64,000 nt of DNA from Parapristionchus giblindavisi (taxonomy: Eukaryota > Nematoda > Chromadorea > Rhabditida > Diplogasteridae): NCBI GenBank assembly GCA_943737045.1, contig CALSFV010000018.1, forward strand, positions 682,001 to 746,000. The letters are read 5' to 3'. The first letter of the stretch is position 1, and the number at the start of each line of letters is the position of its first letter. Below are positions 1 through 11,433 of the stretch, in pieces. A program made the position numbers and the translations under genes. The notes beneath the pieces are model-generated. The model was not told the origin of the DNA, did no database searches, and saw nothing but the letters and a program-made list of their open reading frames with translations.

Positions 1-179
1 AATGAACTTCGAAAAAAGGAAGAATGACAAGTGTTTGGCTTTCTGGTAATGATATATTATTATGGCATATTCCAGATGTGGGAAGCAAAGTCCAAGCTAT
101 CCGCTAATAACTAAATGAATTTTCGATTTCTTGCTAGATACGAAAAAATACCGAAATAATTACAGTAAATAAGATTCAG

Positions 180-3100
180 GAAAAGTCTGCCATGGATGAA
201 GTAACAGACGGATGTCCATCGCATATTGATGGTCACAAAATCGCAGCAGTTGGATACAAGGTATAGTATGTATATATGATAACCTTACGTTAGGAATCGG
301 TAGAGGACGGTATAATGCACGGTAATATTCATAGTCTACATCAAATCTGGATGGTTGTGGGCTTGTCATTATCCTGAGAATTCTTTTGTACAGAATCAAT
401 GATGAATAGTTCAGGGTAAACTCCTTTGGAGTCCCGCTCGCCAATCAATGATGTTCGCTGCCACATACTATAGCATGTTCGTGACCATGTTCATTTCCGG
501 TATTATCGCAGACAAGCTGGGTCCCAAGAGGATTATGTTGAGTACGGTAGCCGAGTTGGATTATCTATCTGATATTGATTGATTTCAGCTGCTATCATCG
601 TTTTGACAGTACTCACTGCACTTGCACCGATACTAGCCAACTTGAACTACTGGGCGTATTTTGTGTCTAGAGTACTCGTGGGAGCGGCTGAGGTTTGGTA
701 GACATGGATTACGGTACAAAGATATGTTAATTGATCTTTAATTCAGGGTTTCATCAGTCCGTGTGCGAATTCACTCGGAGGGCGGTGGTTTCCACCGAAT
801 GAGAAATCTTCGATGGCTGCATTGTATACTTCAGGCATTCAGGTGTCTAATGTACACATTTTCCATGCATGAACATTCTAATATGTCTTTGACAATGAGA
901 CACAAATAATTTTTAAAACAATAAATCAGTGTTTTATTATCAAGTTCGCTGTACAGAGAGTTAAGCTTCTATTATTCTGAACTTCTGAACTTCTGAACAA
1001 CAGAGTAGCATGATGTTAATCATAGATAGCAGCCGGTTCTACAGGACTAATTGGATCATATCTCTGCAACCTCCCTATTCTTGGTGGATGGCCGCTCATA
1101 TTCTACATATTTGGTTGGCACTTTTTCTCGTTTTGTTCGTTTTTTCTGTAACCGTTAATTAATGATGGGATATATATTTTAGCATTTATCGCGAGTATAT
1201 GGGCAGTTTTGTTCTATTATGTTGCGAGTGATCATCCTAATGCTAACAGGTAAAATCTTGCATTTATAGATTTTTCAAAATTTCAATTAAAATAGTTGAA
1301 GGTGGATTCGATCGAAAGAGCGAGAATATTTAGAAGGAAAAGTAGCGAAAAAAAGCTCGGTTTGTTTTTTTATTATGGTTTTGAAAAATCCGATACAAAT
1401 ATTGGACTTGCAGCGACAGTCAAGTATACCATGGAAAGATATGATGAAGTCAAAAGAGCTTCTTGCTTGTCTTTTATGCAACTTTACATTCGCTTTCTGT
1501 GGTTCGCTGATGCAGAACTTCTTGCCTACTTACTTCAAGGTACATCGAAAAATTAAAGATCAAAGTTCATCTTTGAGTGGCACTCCATCTACCAGAATTC
1601 TCAGCTCTGAATATCTTGTATTTCGTTTCCGAATTTATTCTGCGAGGATCTGAAATGAATCAAGTATTGTCAACCAAGTGCACCTTTTCTATATTTAAAT
1701 CAAAGATCAAAGATCATTCCCATTTCAGGATGAGTTGTTCCTTCCACTCACAGAAAATGGTTACTATACAGCAATTCCTTTCTTCACACAACTTGTATTC
1801 AAGAATCTTATTGCATCACTGGCTGATCATGTGAAGAAAACAGGCAAAGTAACGCCCACGAGAACTGTTAAGGCCATTCAGGCTTTTGGTATGTCATTAT
1901 CAAAATTTGCAAAAAGAAGAAGAGATCATTTTCTACACAATCCCTCTATTCCTTTTTTCGTTTAATTGCATGCGTTTTGAACACGTCAATATTCATTTTT
2001 TTCTGTTGTGTTCTCTGTGTTTTGTATATCACAGAACAAGGAACATTCTATATCACTTTCATGTGATTGTAGGGTCATATGGAACTGCCATTGTCCTGAT
2101 CTCTCTCTCACTATTTCATGTGATTGTAGGGTCATATGGAACTGCCATTGTCCTGATCTCTCTCTCACTATTTCCATCATGTCATCGACGATGGATCTCC
2201 GGAGTATGCCTCTTTTGTTACGGTGAGATTAATGTTGAACGAGCTCGCGACATCTTTCTCGTGCTCAAGAACATTGCAGCTCTCTCGTACTTATATTACG
2301 GTCGCTATCCAATACACAGTTTTCAGGGATAACATTTTCTGGCGGAATATCTGGATTCTTCACCTCTTTGATATCAATTGCTCCTGCACATTCAGGCATT
2401 AATTTATTGATTGAAAGAAATATTGCCCTTTTCTTTATTATTGACTGATAGATGAATAAAATAGATGAATTATCTCTGCAGGAACTCTGTCATCGATATC
2501 AATGGGATTTGCTCAAATGGCAAGTATAGTATCGACCAATCTGGTTGGAATTATTACTCACCTGGTGAGTTGTACACTGACAACTTTCAAAATTCTCTTA
2601 CATTAGTTGAAAAAAAACTAACATGATCATTTTTTGTATCTTGAAATGATCCAAAAAAAAACAATGTTCGGATAAAAAAGGAACGGTTTACATGAACAAA
2701 CAGCTGACAATTGTTAATTAAATGTATCGACACTTTATCTATCGATTAATCAGCAATGGCGACACAAATGGGCGATTGTCTTCGCCATCGGAGCTGCACT
2801 ACAGATCATATCGGGGACGTTCTTCTTATTTTTCGGAACTGGTAATACCAAAACTCTCAAATTAAATAAAGAAACTAGAAAATTATTCATAAAAAATAGT
2901 GGAAAACATCATAAGAGACTATTTGACTGCGTCGAGGTGTAATAATAATTAACAATCCATGAAATTACTTATGCAAACTTCATCGACTACGCCGAATACG
3001 ATGATCCACTTGAGAAATCATAGAAAAAAATATTTTTTTAAGTTTCGAAAAAATCCCACGCACCGATTTTTTTATTTACATAGAAGAAGTGAAAATATTC

Positions 3101-4658
3101 TTTCGTAAAAAATTCTAATAAAAATCAAAATTTTGAAAAATCGATTGCTACTAAAAATCTTTCCATTCAACATACCGACGGCTACTATTGTTGGTTGCAA
3201 CACTTATTGGTTCTTTTTATGACGTAACGGTCCAAGTAAAAGTTGTCATAAATAACAACAACTTTCAAGAATTAATTGTGAAAAAAATAAAGAAAAGTAT
3301 TTTTGATCATGATGTATTATCGATTTTTGAACGAAATTTCATTTTCATTTCCGAACGAATCATTTTCATGAGTTCTCAAGTGGGCCATCATACTAACAAA
3401 AAACGCAGTCAAAAAATCATGACGTGATAAGTTTTAGTTGTACAAAGCTTGCACAGCAGTAACTCGATCCAGTCAGATAGTAATAGTATCCAGGAAATAG
3501 TCATTTTCAGGAGATGAGCTGGAATGGGGAAAGGTTCATGAAATTCCTGAAAAGGTGTCAGCAATCGATGAAGTATTACTGAAGGATATGCCTGAAACCA
3601 TCATTGATGATAACAATGAACGAAAATACAGTATGTGTTTATTTACTATATGAGAGGAATCGCGAGAAAATCGACCGTTTCGGAGGGTCCGCGGACATAG
3701 AAAATTCGACCCCCTGAAAAATTCAGAATAAGTACTTTGAACGATGCTCTATCGAACTGCGTTTTCCGAATTTGCATATCTGCTCTCATTTTCGAATAGC
3801 GGTAGGTCAAAGTTGGCAGGTACGGTTTTTTTGGCTCGAGTGTGCGTCAGAAAAATGATCATAACTCCGTTCAAAATAATGATATACACTTTTTCAAAAA
3901 AAGCATCGAAAGAGGAGATCTTGCGCAACATTTGCCAGTTGATGACGTCATTTTTCGACCATGCGCCGGTGCTGGGCGGTCGGTTTTATGAAAAAGTGAC
4001 GTAACTTTCCTAATCGGAAAAAGTGCACTTTGCTTCTATGCGCGTTTTGTTGCACCCATATGTGTCTAAAAATGACCCAAGTTTCAGAGGATTTCCGAAT
4101 TGGAAAAAAAAAAGCGTTGATTTTAGTGACGCGACCTCGGCTTATTCCTTTATTTAGTGACGCGACCTCGGCTTATTCCTTTATCAAGAAACAGCAAAGG
4201 AGCTAAAATGACTCAAAAACATCCGAAAAAACATTATGAGCTCAAAATACCCATATATGACAGTTATATGAAACACAAAATCACCAAGTTCCGAAAAATT
4301 TGAAAAAAACCGTATTTTGCTTTTCCACGTGGAAAAAACGTTTCAGTAATGTTAATTAATCTTTATAATATTTCTTATAATGTTTTTGAACATTTATATT
4401 TTTGGAAGTGAAGGCCTACCTGCTCTTAGAGCCGAGATATCCGCCATCGAAATTACACGCGCGCCCCCCAACTCCGCGCGACTGCTCATCATCCGCTCTC
4501 TCACTCCCACACGCTCTTTCGTGAACAGACAGGGAGAGAAAAAAAGGAGAAGGGAGACTAACATCTGACAACTACACGAAATGGAGATGTTAGAAAACTC
4601 TGAGCGAACAGAGTTGCATTTGAACAACAAAGAACGAGTGTGAGCCCCCCAAACCTTC

Positions 4659-4716
<58 letters not shown>

Positions 4717-6621
4717 AAGGAATGATGAAGTACAATGTCAAAACTAATGTTAGATAAGATACATTTATTAGAGAAATCAGTCATAATTGAAAACAATTAA
4801 CATTGAAATAACATATTACAAAGAGAAATGGATGACAAACGGATGTTTTAAGGATGTTTTTAGTTTAGTGATCGAATGAGACAGAGACAAATTATATGTG
4901 TGATGGATTAACAATAATTTATAGTAGATTCCTAGCAGTGCTAGGGGGATCCATAAATTGTTTTACTTGCGAGCGTTTTATACTTATGTGCGGGAAGAGC
5001 ATTTCGCTTGCGCGCCCATCCGCCTCTATTACCCTTTGAGAAGAGATGTTTTTTTTTTCATCGTACCAATCCTGATTGATCGTTGACCTGCCTTACTTCC
5101 ATTCTTCAACATGGTTGTGGTTCCACTCATTGTGACACTACTTCTCCTGGGTGTCATTCCTGCTAGGAGAAGGATCCACGAACTTCTGTTCCAAGGGGCG
5201 GTGGGAGAGAGTGAGCTGACCGACCGTTCGCGATGAAGAAAATGAACGTGAATGAAGAGATGAAGAGAGAAGAGATGTGTTGCCATAAAATGAACGTTTT
5301 CCAGCTCAGAATGACTCAAAACAACTTGTTTCATCATTCTTAGCACGAAAAATACCGTGGAACACGTTTTTTGTGTCTGTAAAAATCAGCAAAAGATTTG
5401 GATCGAACCGGGGTTCGAACCCGCTCGGTGTTTTTAGAGTGGTACCTCTTAACCTCGACGTCTCGAATGATTTTGCTTATTTTATTTATTTATTTATCGT
5501 AGTTCACTCAGAGTTTTCTAACATCTCCATTTCGTGTAGTTGTCAGATGTTAGTCTCCCTTCTCCTTTTTTTCTCTCCCTGTCTGTTCACGAAAGAGCGT
5601 GTGGGAGTGAGAGAGCGGATGATGAGCAGTCGCGCGGTGTTGGGGCGCGCGCGTGTAATTTCGATGGCGGATATCTCGGCTCTAAGAGCAGGTAAGCCTT
5701 CACTTCCAAAAACATAAATGTTCAAAAACATTATAAGAAATATTATAAAGATTAATTATCATTACTGAAACGTTTTTTCCACGTGGAAAAGCAAAATACG
5801 GTTTTTTTCAAATTTTTCGGAACTTGGTGATTTTGTGTTTCATATAACTGTCATATATGGGTATTTTGAGCTCGTAATGTTTTTTCGGATGTTTTTGAGT
5901 CATTTTAGCTTCTTTGCTGTTTCTTGATAAAGGAATAAGCCGAGGTCGCGTCACTAAATAAAGGAATAAGCCGAGGTCGCGTCACTAAAATCAACGCTTT
6001 TTTTTCCAATTCGGAAATCCTCTGAAACTTGGATCATTTTTAGACACATATGGGTGCAACAAAACGCGCATAGAAAAAAAGTGCACTTTTTCCGATTAGG
6101 AAAGTTACGTCACTTTTTCATAAAACCGACCGCCCAGCACCGGCGCATGGTCGAAAAATGACGTCATCAACTGGCAAATGTTGCGCAAGATCTCCTCTTT
6201 CGATGCTTTTTTTGAAAAAGTGTATATCATTATTTTGAACGGAGTTATGATCATTTTTCTGACGCACACTCGAGCCAAAAAAACCGTACCTGCCAACTTT
6301 GACCTACCGCTATTCGAAAATGAGAGCAGATATGCAAATTCGGAAAACGCAGTTCGATAGAGCATCGTTCAAAGTACTTATTCTGAATTTTTCAGGGGGT
6401 CGAATTTTCTATGTCCGGGGGGTGGTCGAACCTCTGGCGATTCCTCTCATATATTTAAAACTTTTCCATACCCATAACCCAAGATTTGGCCACTCATTTG
6501 ATATGCAAATGGATCTGTGTTCAACATACATTATATCGAACTTGTTTTTTTTTCAGAAAAGGAAGAAACCTTTCCTGAAGAGGATGAGAATAATCATATA
6601 AATGGAATCAAAATTGATTGA
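180..6621 (+). CDS. SLC17-like MFS anion transporter, 5' exons missing (paralogue 1)
   Basis: Multi-pass membrane transporter of the major facilitator superfamily, anion:cation symporter (SLC17/sialin/VGLUT-like) branch; substrate unknown. Exons: 180-260, 415-541, 589-692, 747-842, 1026-1113, 1183-1249, 1302-1359, 1414-1539, 1729-1888, 2130-2222 (or from 2073), 2327-2395, 2482-2564, 2754-2841, 3511-3630, 6557-6621; phases join without stops and give about 474 residues. Family signatures are GIIADKLGPKR after TM2, RWFPPNEKSSMAALYTSGIQ around TM4, and the cytoplasmic IPWKDMMKSK segment before TM7. The C-terminal tail is acidic (KKEETFPEEDENNHINGIKID). Exon boundaries match those of the paralogue at 18080-27760, which shows that about three 5' exons (about 60 residues including TM1) lie upstream of the window. 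The intron after exon 11 is GC-AG (donor CAG|GCATT at 2395/2396). The last intron carries a foldback element; if that intron is retained, translation stops at 3651-3653. Confidence 0.9.
2054..2169 (+). repeat. 57-bp in-frame tandem duplication spanning a splice acceptor
   Basis: Two near-perfect 57-bp copies in the transporter gene. Each contains the 3' end of the intron (GTGATTGTAG) plus the first bases of the following exon, so two acceptors exist, at 2072/2073 and 2129/2130. Both preserve the frame. The downstream acceptor gives the same exon length as the paralogue (exon 21739-21831); the upstream one would add 19 residues to a membrane helix. Edges of the copies are approximate. Confidence 0.9.
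4661..4714. repeat. (CT)n microsatellite
   Basis: About 50 bp of pure CT dinucleotide repeat inside the foldback spacer. Confidence 0.95.
5393..5460 (-). other. tRNA-like fragment (B-box), not a functional tRNA
   Basis: The segment around 5400-5430 contains the palindromic B-box core GGTTCGAACC and, read on the minus strand, resembles the 3' half of a tRNA. I could not build a complete cloverleaf. It lies in the foldback spacer and is probably tRNA-derived debris. Confidence 0.3.
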
Positions 6622-7352
6622 TCGATATATTGATATGATTTATTTCACGTTGAATGAACCCTAGTCCCTATTACTCAAAGAATCGCTACCGAAGTACATT
6701 CATTATCAGCGTATCAGAAGACGAGCTTATTATAGGTATTATAGGATAAAGTATTTGTTGTTGTTGTTTTTTTATCAAGTGTATGCATAGATCAATCTAC
6801 GTGTCGATATCAATATCGGTGCATGTGATTGTAGAGATCATTTCATCGAAATTTCATCGAAAGTCGATTCAAACGAATAAATACTGACAATGAGAGCAAT
6901 ATTCTGATGGTGGATGATCCATTTTAAGGACATCCTCTGGCTTCTAACCATAACCAATCCATGAGGTTTTCGTGTGATTATGGTAATGGAACAATTATTC
7001 ATTGATAAGCAGATCCAGCCATCGATCTCATGGGAAAAATAATAAGCTTAGGTTATGGACCAGACGGAGAAAGTTTGAATTTTGTCAAAAAATACGTTTG
7101 AAAAAATCCAGACGTTATATAATTGTCGACGGAGTGCATAGCAAATATGATTTTATTATAGTTTTTGACACACCAAATATCGGGACCACATCGCTGGTGG
7201 TTTAGAACGCAAATCTAGAATCATAGGGTGTCCAAGTAGTCATTTTCAATTGGTTTTAATTACCCAAGTTTGAGTTAACTATCGTGGTTGGTACACGATC
7301 GCAGTGCGTCGACAACTAAACCTATATCGACTCTAGTCGCGGTCTGTGCATA
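6622..7352. other. Spacer between transporter 1 and hexokinase
   Basis: AT-rich intergenic DNA. It must hold the 3' end of the transporter (AATAAA near 6876) and the promoter of the hexokinase. No other gene is supported. Confidence 0.6.
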
Positions 7353-8696
7353 ATGATTTCCGACGACGTGAGAAATCTTCTCAATCTCTTCATCATCAGT
7401 GATGAAAAGCTTCACGAGATTAGTCAGAAGATGGAAGAGGAGATGGTAGCGGGACTGAATACGAGAGGTGGTTCGAGTATTGCAATGCTTCCTTCTTTCG
7501 TACCGGCTCTTCCCGACGGATCTGAATGCGGACAGTACGCCGTAATTGACTTGTCGGGGAAGAATCTCCGCATCATGCTTCTCACACTCAAGGGTACGGG
7601 ATGTGAACCTGATACCATCAGTAACAACTACATAGTGCCCAGTTCCGTGATGAAGGGAACCGGTGACCAGTTGTTCACCTTCATCGTCAATAGTCTCCAG
7701 AAGTTCCTCAAACAATTTGATCTACTCGAAGCGAATCTATCGATTGGTTTCGTCTTCTCTTATCCATGTGAACAGTTATCGATTCGTTCCGCTCGTCTTC
7801 TTTGGTGGACAAAGGGATTCGATATCAAGGACTGTCTGGATAAGGATGTGTGCAAACTACTCGAAGATGCACTCGAATTGAATATGAACACTCGTGCCAC
7901 GATCAGAGCCGTTATGAATGATACAGTGGGACAACTAGCGGCTGCTGCCCATCGATATGGACCAGAGTGTACGATTGGTGTCGTTATTGGATATGGTTGC
8001 AATTCATCATATCTGGAGAAGACTGAAAGGATTAAGAAGTTGAATCGTAATAATTATCATCATGATGAAATGGTCGTCGTAACTGAATGGGAGGAATTTG
8101 GAGCCAATGGCGAACTCGATGACATTCTGACGACATTCGATAGAGAGATCGATAACGCGTCCGTACATAAAGGAAAGCAGATTGTTGGCAAACTGACAGG
8201 AGCCCTGTACTTGGGTGAGGTTGCCCGTCGTGTTCTCTCACAACTTGTACTCGATAGACTTCTATTTGATGGACAAGAATGTGACAACTTCTCACATGAG
8301 GCTGATTCATTCCCCACCAAATATATACTCGAGATTCTAAGTGCCGCCGATATGAATCGTGCATGTAGACGTGTATGTGATGAACTCGAGGTTCCATCCC
8401 ATTCATCTCAAGATTATGCTATCATTCATGAGGTTTGTCACATAATCTCTCTGAGATCAGCATCCATCGTTGGAGCAGCCATCGGTGCTCTTCTTCGTCA
8501 TTTGGTTTCATCTCGTGTAAAGATTGGAGTAGGAGGAGCTCTTGTACAATTCCGTCCTACTTATATGGGATTACTCAAAGAGAAACTTCAGATTGTATCA
8601 CCACACAATTGTCATTGGGAAGTCGTACCTGCGGATGAGGGATCGGCACGAGGAGCAGCTCTCATTGCCGCTGTTGCTGAGAAGATGAGTCTGTAA
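7353..8696 (+). CDS. Hexokinase-like protein, intronless, divergent phosphate loop
   Basis: Single-exon ORF of 447 residues with the hexokinase fold (ATP-dependent phosphorylation of glucose and other hexoses in family members). Recognisable in order: phosphate-1 region DLSGKNLRI (residues ~67-75; canonical DLGGTN), sugar site IGFVFSYPCEQ, WTKGF, catalytic Asp in NDTVGQL, second phosphate region GVVIGYGCNSSY, TEWEEFGANG, and the C-terminal DEGSARGAAL. Sugar-binding residues (S, TK, ND, N, E) are present. The nucleotide side is unusual: Gly-to-Ser and Thr-to-Lys in the first loop, and the usual VGxDG reads IGVGG. Length fits a single-domain hexokinase. The lack of introns, beside genes with up to 24 exons, suggests origin by retroposition or intron loss. 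It could be a low-activity or regulatory paralogue. AATAAA occurs at about 9200. Confidence 0.88.
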   Translation: MISDDVRNLLNLFIISDEKLHEISQKMEEEMVAGLNTRGGSSIAMLPSFVPALPDGSECGQYAVIDLSGKNLRIMLLTLKGTGCEPDTISNNYIVPSSVMKGTGDQLFTFIVNSLQKFLKQFDLLEANLSIGFVFSYPCEQLSIRSARLLWWTKGFDIKDCLDKDVCKLLEDALELNMNTRATIRAVMNDTVGQLAAAAHRYGPECTIGVVIGYGCNSSYLEKTERIKKLNRNNYHHDEMVVVTEWEEFGANGELDDILTTFDREIDNASVHKGKQIVGKLTGALYLGEVARRVLSQLVLDRLLFDGQECDNFSHEADSFPTKYILEILSAADMNRACRRVCDELEVPSHSSQDYAIIHEVCHIISLRSASIVGAAIGALLRHLVSSRVKIGVGGALVQFRPTYMGLLKEKLQIVSPHNCHWEVVPADEGSARGAALIAAVAEKMSL

Positions 8697-11433
8697 ACGT
8701 AGTCCACACCAAGTGCACTCTACACACAATGTGCTCTTTTATCTACACTCCACTTGATTGGATTCTCATCAGAATGATTATGAAATAGAGTGTGCCATGA
8801 GTTTTTTTTTCTTTCTTTCTTCTGACTATTCCCGATTTCTGATAATATTATAAGCGCTGAGATTACTCCATGTTTTATATTATATACACCTTACACGTAC
8901 CTTTGTCCCCCCGATTCATCTACCGTATCCGTGTTCTACCGTATACTTTGTGTATGTTCTTCTTCCGTATCTCTTGATAGCGTACGTGGGCATGCAAGGT
9001 CGGTGCCTGTCTACCTGTTCCAAACCGTAATGTTCCTCAAATATGTATCAAAATATTCATTCAGGGTGTCACCACATCCCATTTCTCTATTCACCCGACC
9101 TCCCTAGCCCACGTATGCTCGGTAGAATTTATTGTTCCACATCCTCGTATCTTTCTATCGTATTTTTTTCTAATCGAGCTTCCCAGATTCCAAAACACAA
9201 ATAAAGTAGACAACATATTATCGACTCTTTGTACTGTATTCAACCATATTAAACTATTCTCTCATTCATTGTGCTATCTATTCGATCCCGATCAATACGC
9301 ATGCAACGGTCGGATTACCGTATCCGGTCTGGATTACGGTTTTCCAAACCAGATTACCGTACGCCCAAATTCCTCAAATTATACAGTATATTATAGACGA
9401 TGCTCACTCTGAACAATGTTATGTTTATCACTGATATAACTGATAAAGGTATTTTCAGCTCATGTAGCAGTGTCGTATGGTATTGAGATGAGAGACGTCA
9501 GGAACAAACTGTATTGGTTTTATCTCACAATCAGCTCCTTCAATGTAGTGTTGAATAGGGAAATAACTTTTGCGAATGTGAATAAAAGAGTCGATACAAA
9601 CTGTTGCCTTCCCAGAGTTAGGAGAGGCTTGTAGTGTTGATTACTATGAAGCTTCTTGCTTGGTTGCTAATCACTAGGAAAAAGGGAAAACCAAAGCAAA
9701 TAAGGGCTGAACAATGACGAAGTATAATGAATAAACAGCCACTCTTCTAATAACCTAATATCTCTCTTTTAACATTATAAGTTTCATTAACATTATAAGT
9801 TCACGGTGAAGACGTTTTCTCTTCTTATGATCAAATCCCTCATTTTCATACGTGCATTTCTCAGCATTCCAATCAAGAGATCAATCTCTATTCCATAGAG
9901 ATTGTGTAGTGATGATATAGTTGTTAGGGTCAAGATGTATGCAGACAGTTCATTTGTAAATAAATGGCCAAAGAACGATGTTGATAACAATTTCATGAAC
10001 CAAGTGATAAGGTTGCACGAATGTGAAAGTGTAGTCCTTACGAAAGAAATGTCTTCAAAAATATTGATTTTCCATTAGACAATCATTGTCCATCTAGATA
10101 TATCCAAATTTTGCGTTCGATGTTTCATTAAGGGTTCTGCTGAAATCATCCTGAGAGGTCAGGCATAGGACAATATATTCAATGAAATTAACACAATTGT
10201 CCACATTGCTACGAAGTACGATTGAAATCTCCAGATAATGTTCTTCAGTGAAATGGTATGAGATAAAAATATATGACAGTAACAGGCTATCAGATCGTGA
10301 GTTTGAGACGATCTGAAGAAATGATATCGTTGGGCAATGATCTCGTGGTACATTTTCTCTCATTACTTCTCGCCTTCTGTATACAATTTTTACCGTTAAG
10401 TTTCTACATTATAATGATATCATGGCTGACCAAGAAGCACCGATTACGTGATCATATTCCATTGTATGTTCTGCACGTCTCCCAAGCACCACAAAATATC
10501 ACTTCGATCAGAGCACAAATTTAAATAAGCGACCAACAATTAGTCATCAAAGTGCGAGAGACATATGATATTCAGATAGCGATGATGCTATCATAGTGCT
10601 TATCATCAAAAGATCATTGAGGATGCCTGGAAGAAAAGATGATAAGAAGAGAGATCAAGAGACGAGAAAGTGAGTAAGCATTCATCATTACGATATAGAA
10701 GGACAGAGTGACGATAGAGTGGAGAGGGTGAGAGAAATGAGGAGAACAGTTGATTAGATATAGATAGAGAGTAGCAAAGAAGAGTACAGCGATAGCATGG
10801 AGAGACATTCGAATAAAGCTATACAGAGACAGAGAGTGAGAGAGATGCCGAGAAACAAATGGAGAGAGAGACATGGATGGAGAGAGAGAAACAGTGAGAC
10901 ATATCGAGAGTCATAGATAAAGATAGAGAGAAAGGCCGCAGATCAACGAACCAATTCTCGGTCAGACCACAATGATCATCTTTATCTATCTTATGCTATG
11001 TACTCAACAACAACCAGTCATTTGCATGAAATTGCAAGCTACCCTACACTTTATGTAAAAATAACACATGAGGCGATACAGGAATCGCCATTTCATCACC
11101 TGATACTGTGTAATAAAACAGTCCTCATGCACTATAGCGTACTAGACTGTGTAGTTGAAGATAAGCAGGGAGGAGACAACTTTGTCCCCATCTCACCATT
11201 CATTCTTCGATCTATCCCTTGGTCGATGTGCTCTGTGGTGATGTATGCGCTTTGAGACACATCATCATTCTCCTTATTAAAGGGCCTAATGATGTCGCAT
11301 TGGGCACATTCACCCTTTGGCTATCAAATGAAAACTATTAGCCTTTGTCTTGTTGCAGTGTTCAACCTTATTCTTCTGTTCATCGCCTTAGGTTATGACT
11401 AGTTTCCCTATTATTTTTTTCTGTTTTCAGGAA
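8697..11433. other. Long intergenic region without a supported gene
   Basis: Contains the hexokinase 3' UTR, a short cluster of GATTACCGTA-type motifs at 9312-9364 (related to motifs in the foldback at 32134-34270), a purine-rich GAGA tract at about 10620-10940, and scattered short hydrophobic ORFs at 9793-10524 on both strands that I could not assemble into a gene. Confidence 0.5.
10620..10940. repeat. Purine-rich (GAGA) low-complexity tract
   Basis: Over 300 bp dominated by imperfect GAGA and AGAGAGA runs on the plus strand. The ORFs crossing it are compositional artefacts. Confidence 0.75.

Larger units (their letters stand above)
3649..6457. mobile_element. 2.8 kb foldback element in the last transporter intron
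   Basis: Two arms of about 960 bp (3649-4610 and 5502-6457) are near-perfect inverted complements around a spacer of about 890 bp. The outer ends read TGAGAGGAATCGC and GCGATTCCTCTCA, flanked by TATA-like sequence, compatible with a TA or TATA target duplication. Each arm has an internal direct duplication, the tandem GTGACGCGACCTCGGCTTATTCC motif. The spacer holds a (CT)n tract and a tRNA-like B-box fragment. No transposase is seen, so it is probably non-autonomous. ORFs in the arms are mirror copies of one another and not genes. Confidence 0.9.

Noticed and set aside
160..444. 94-residue minus-strand ORF
   Set aside because: Antisense shadow of transporter 1 exons 1-2.
3744..6601. Several pairs of ORFs of 60-100 residues
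   Set aside because: Mirror-image readings of the foldback arms; they occur once per arm on opposite strands and match no protein.
9793..10524. Hydrophobic ORFs that could suggest a serpentine receptor
   Set aside because: They lie on both strands, show no conserved receptor motif, and I could not connect them with splice sites.
10614..10874. 86-residue minus-strand ORF rich in Ser and Leu
   Set aside because: Produced by the purine-rich low-complexity tract.
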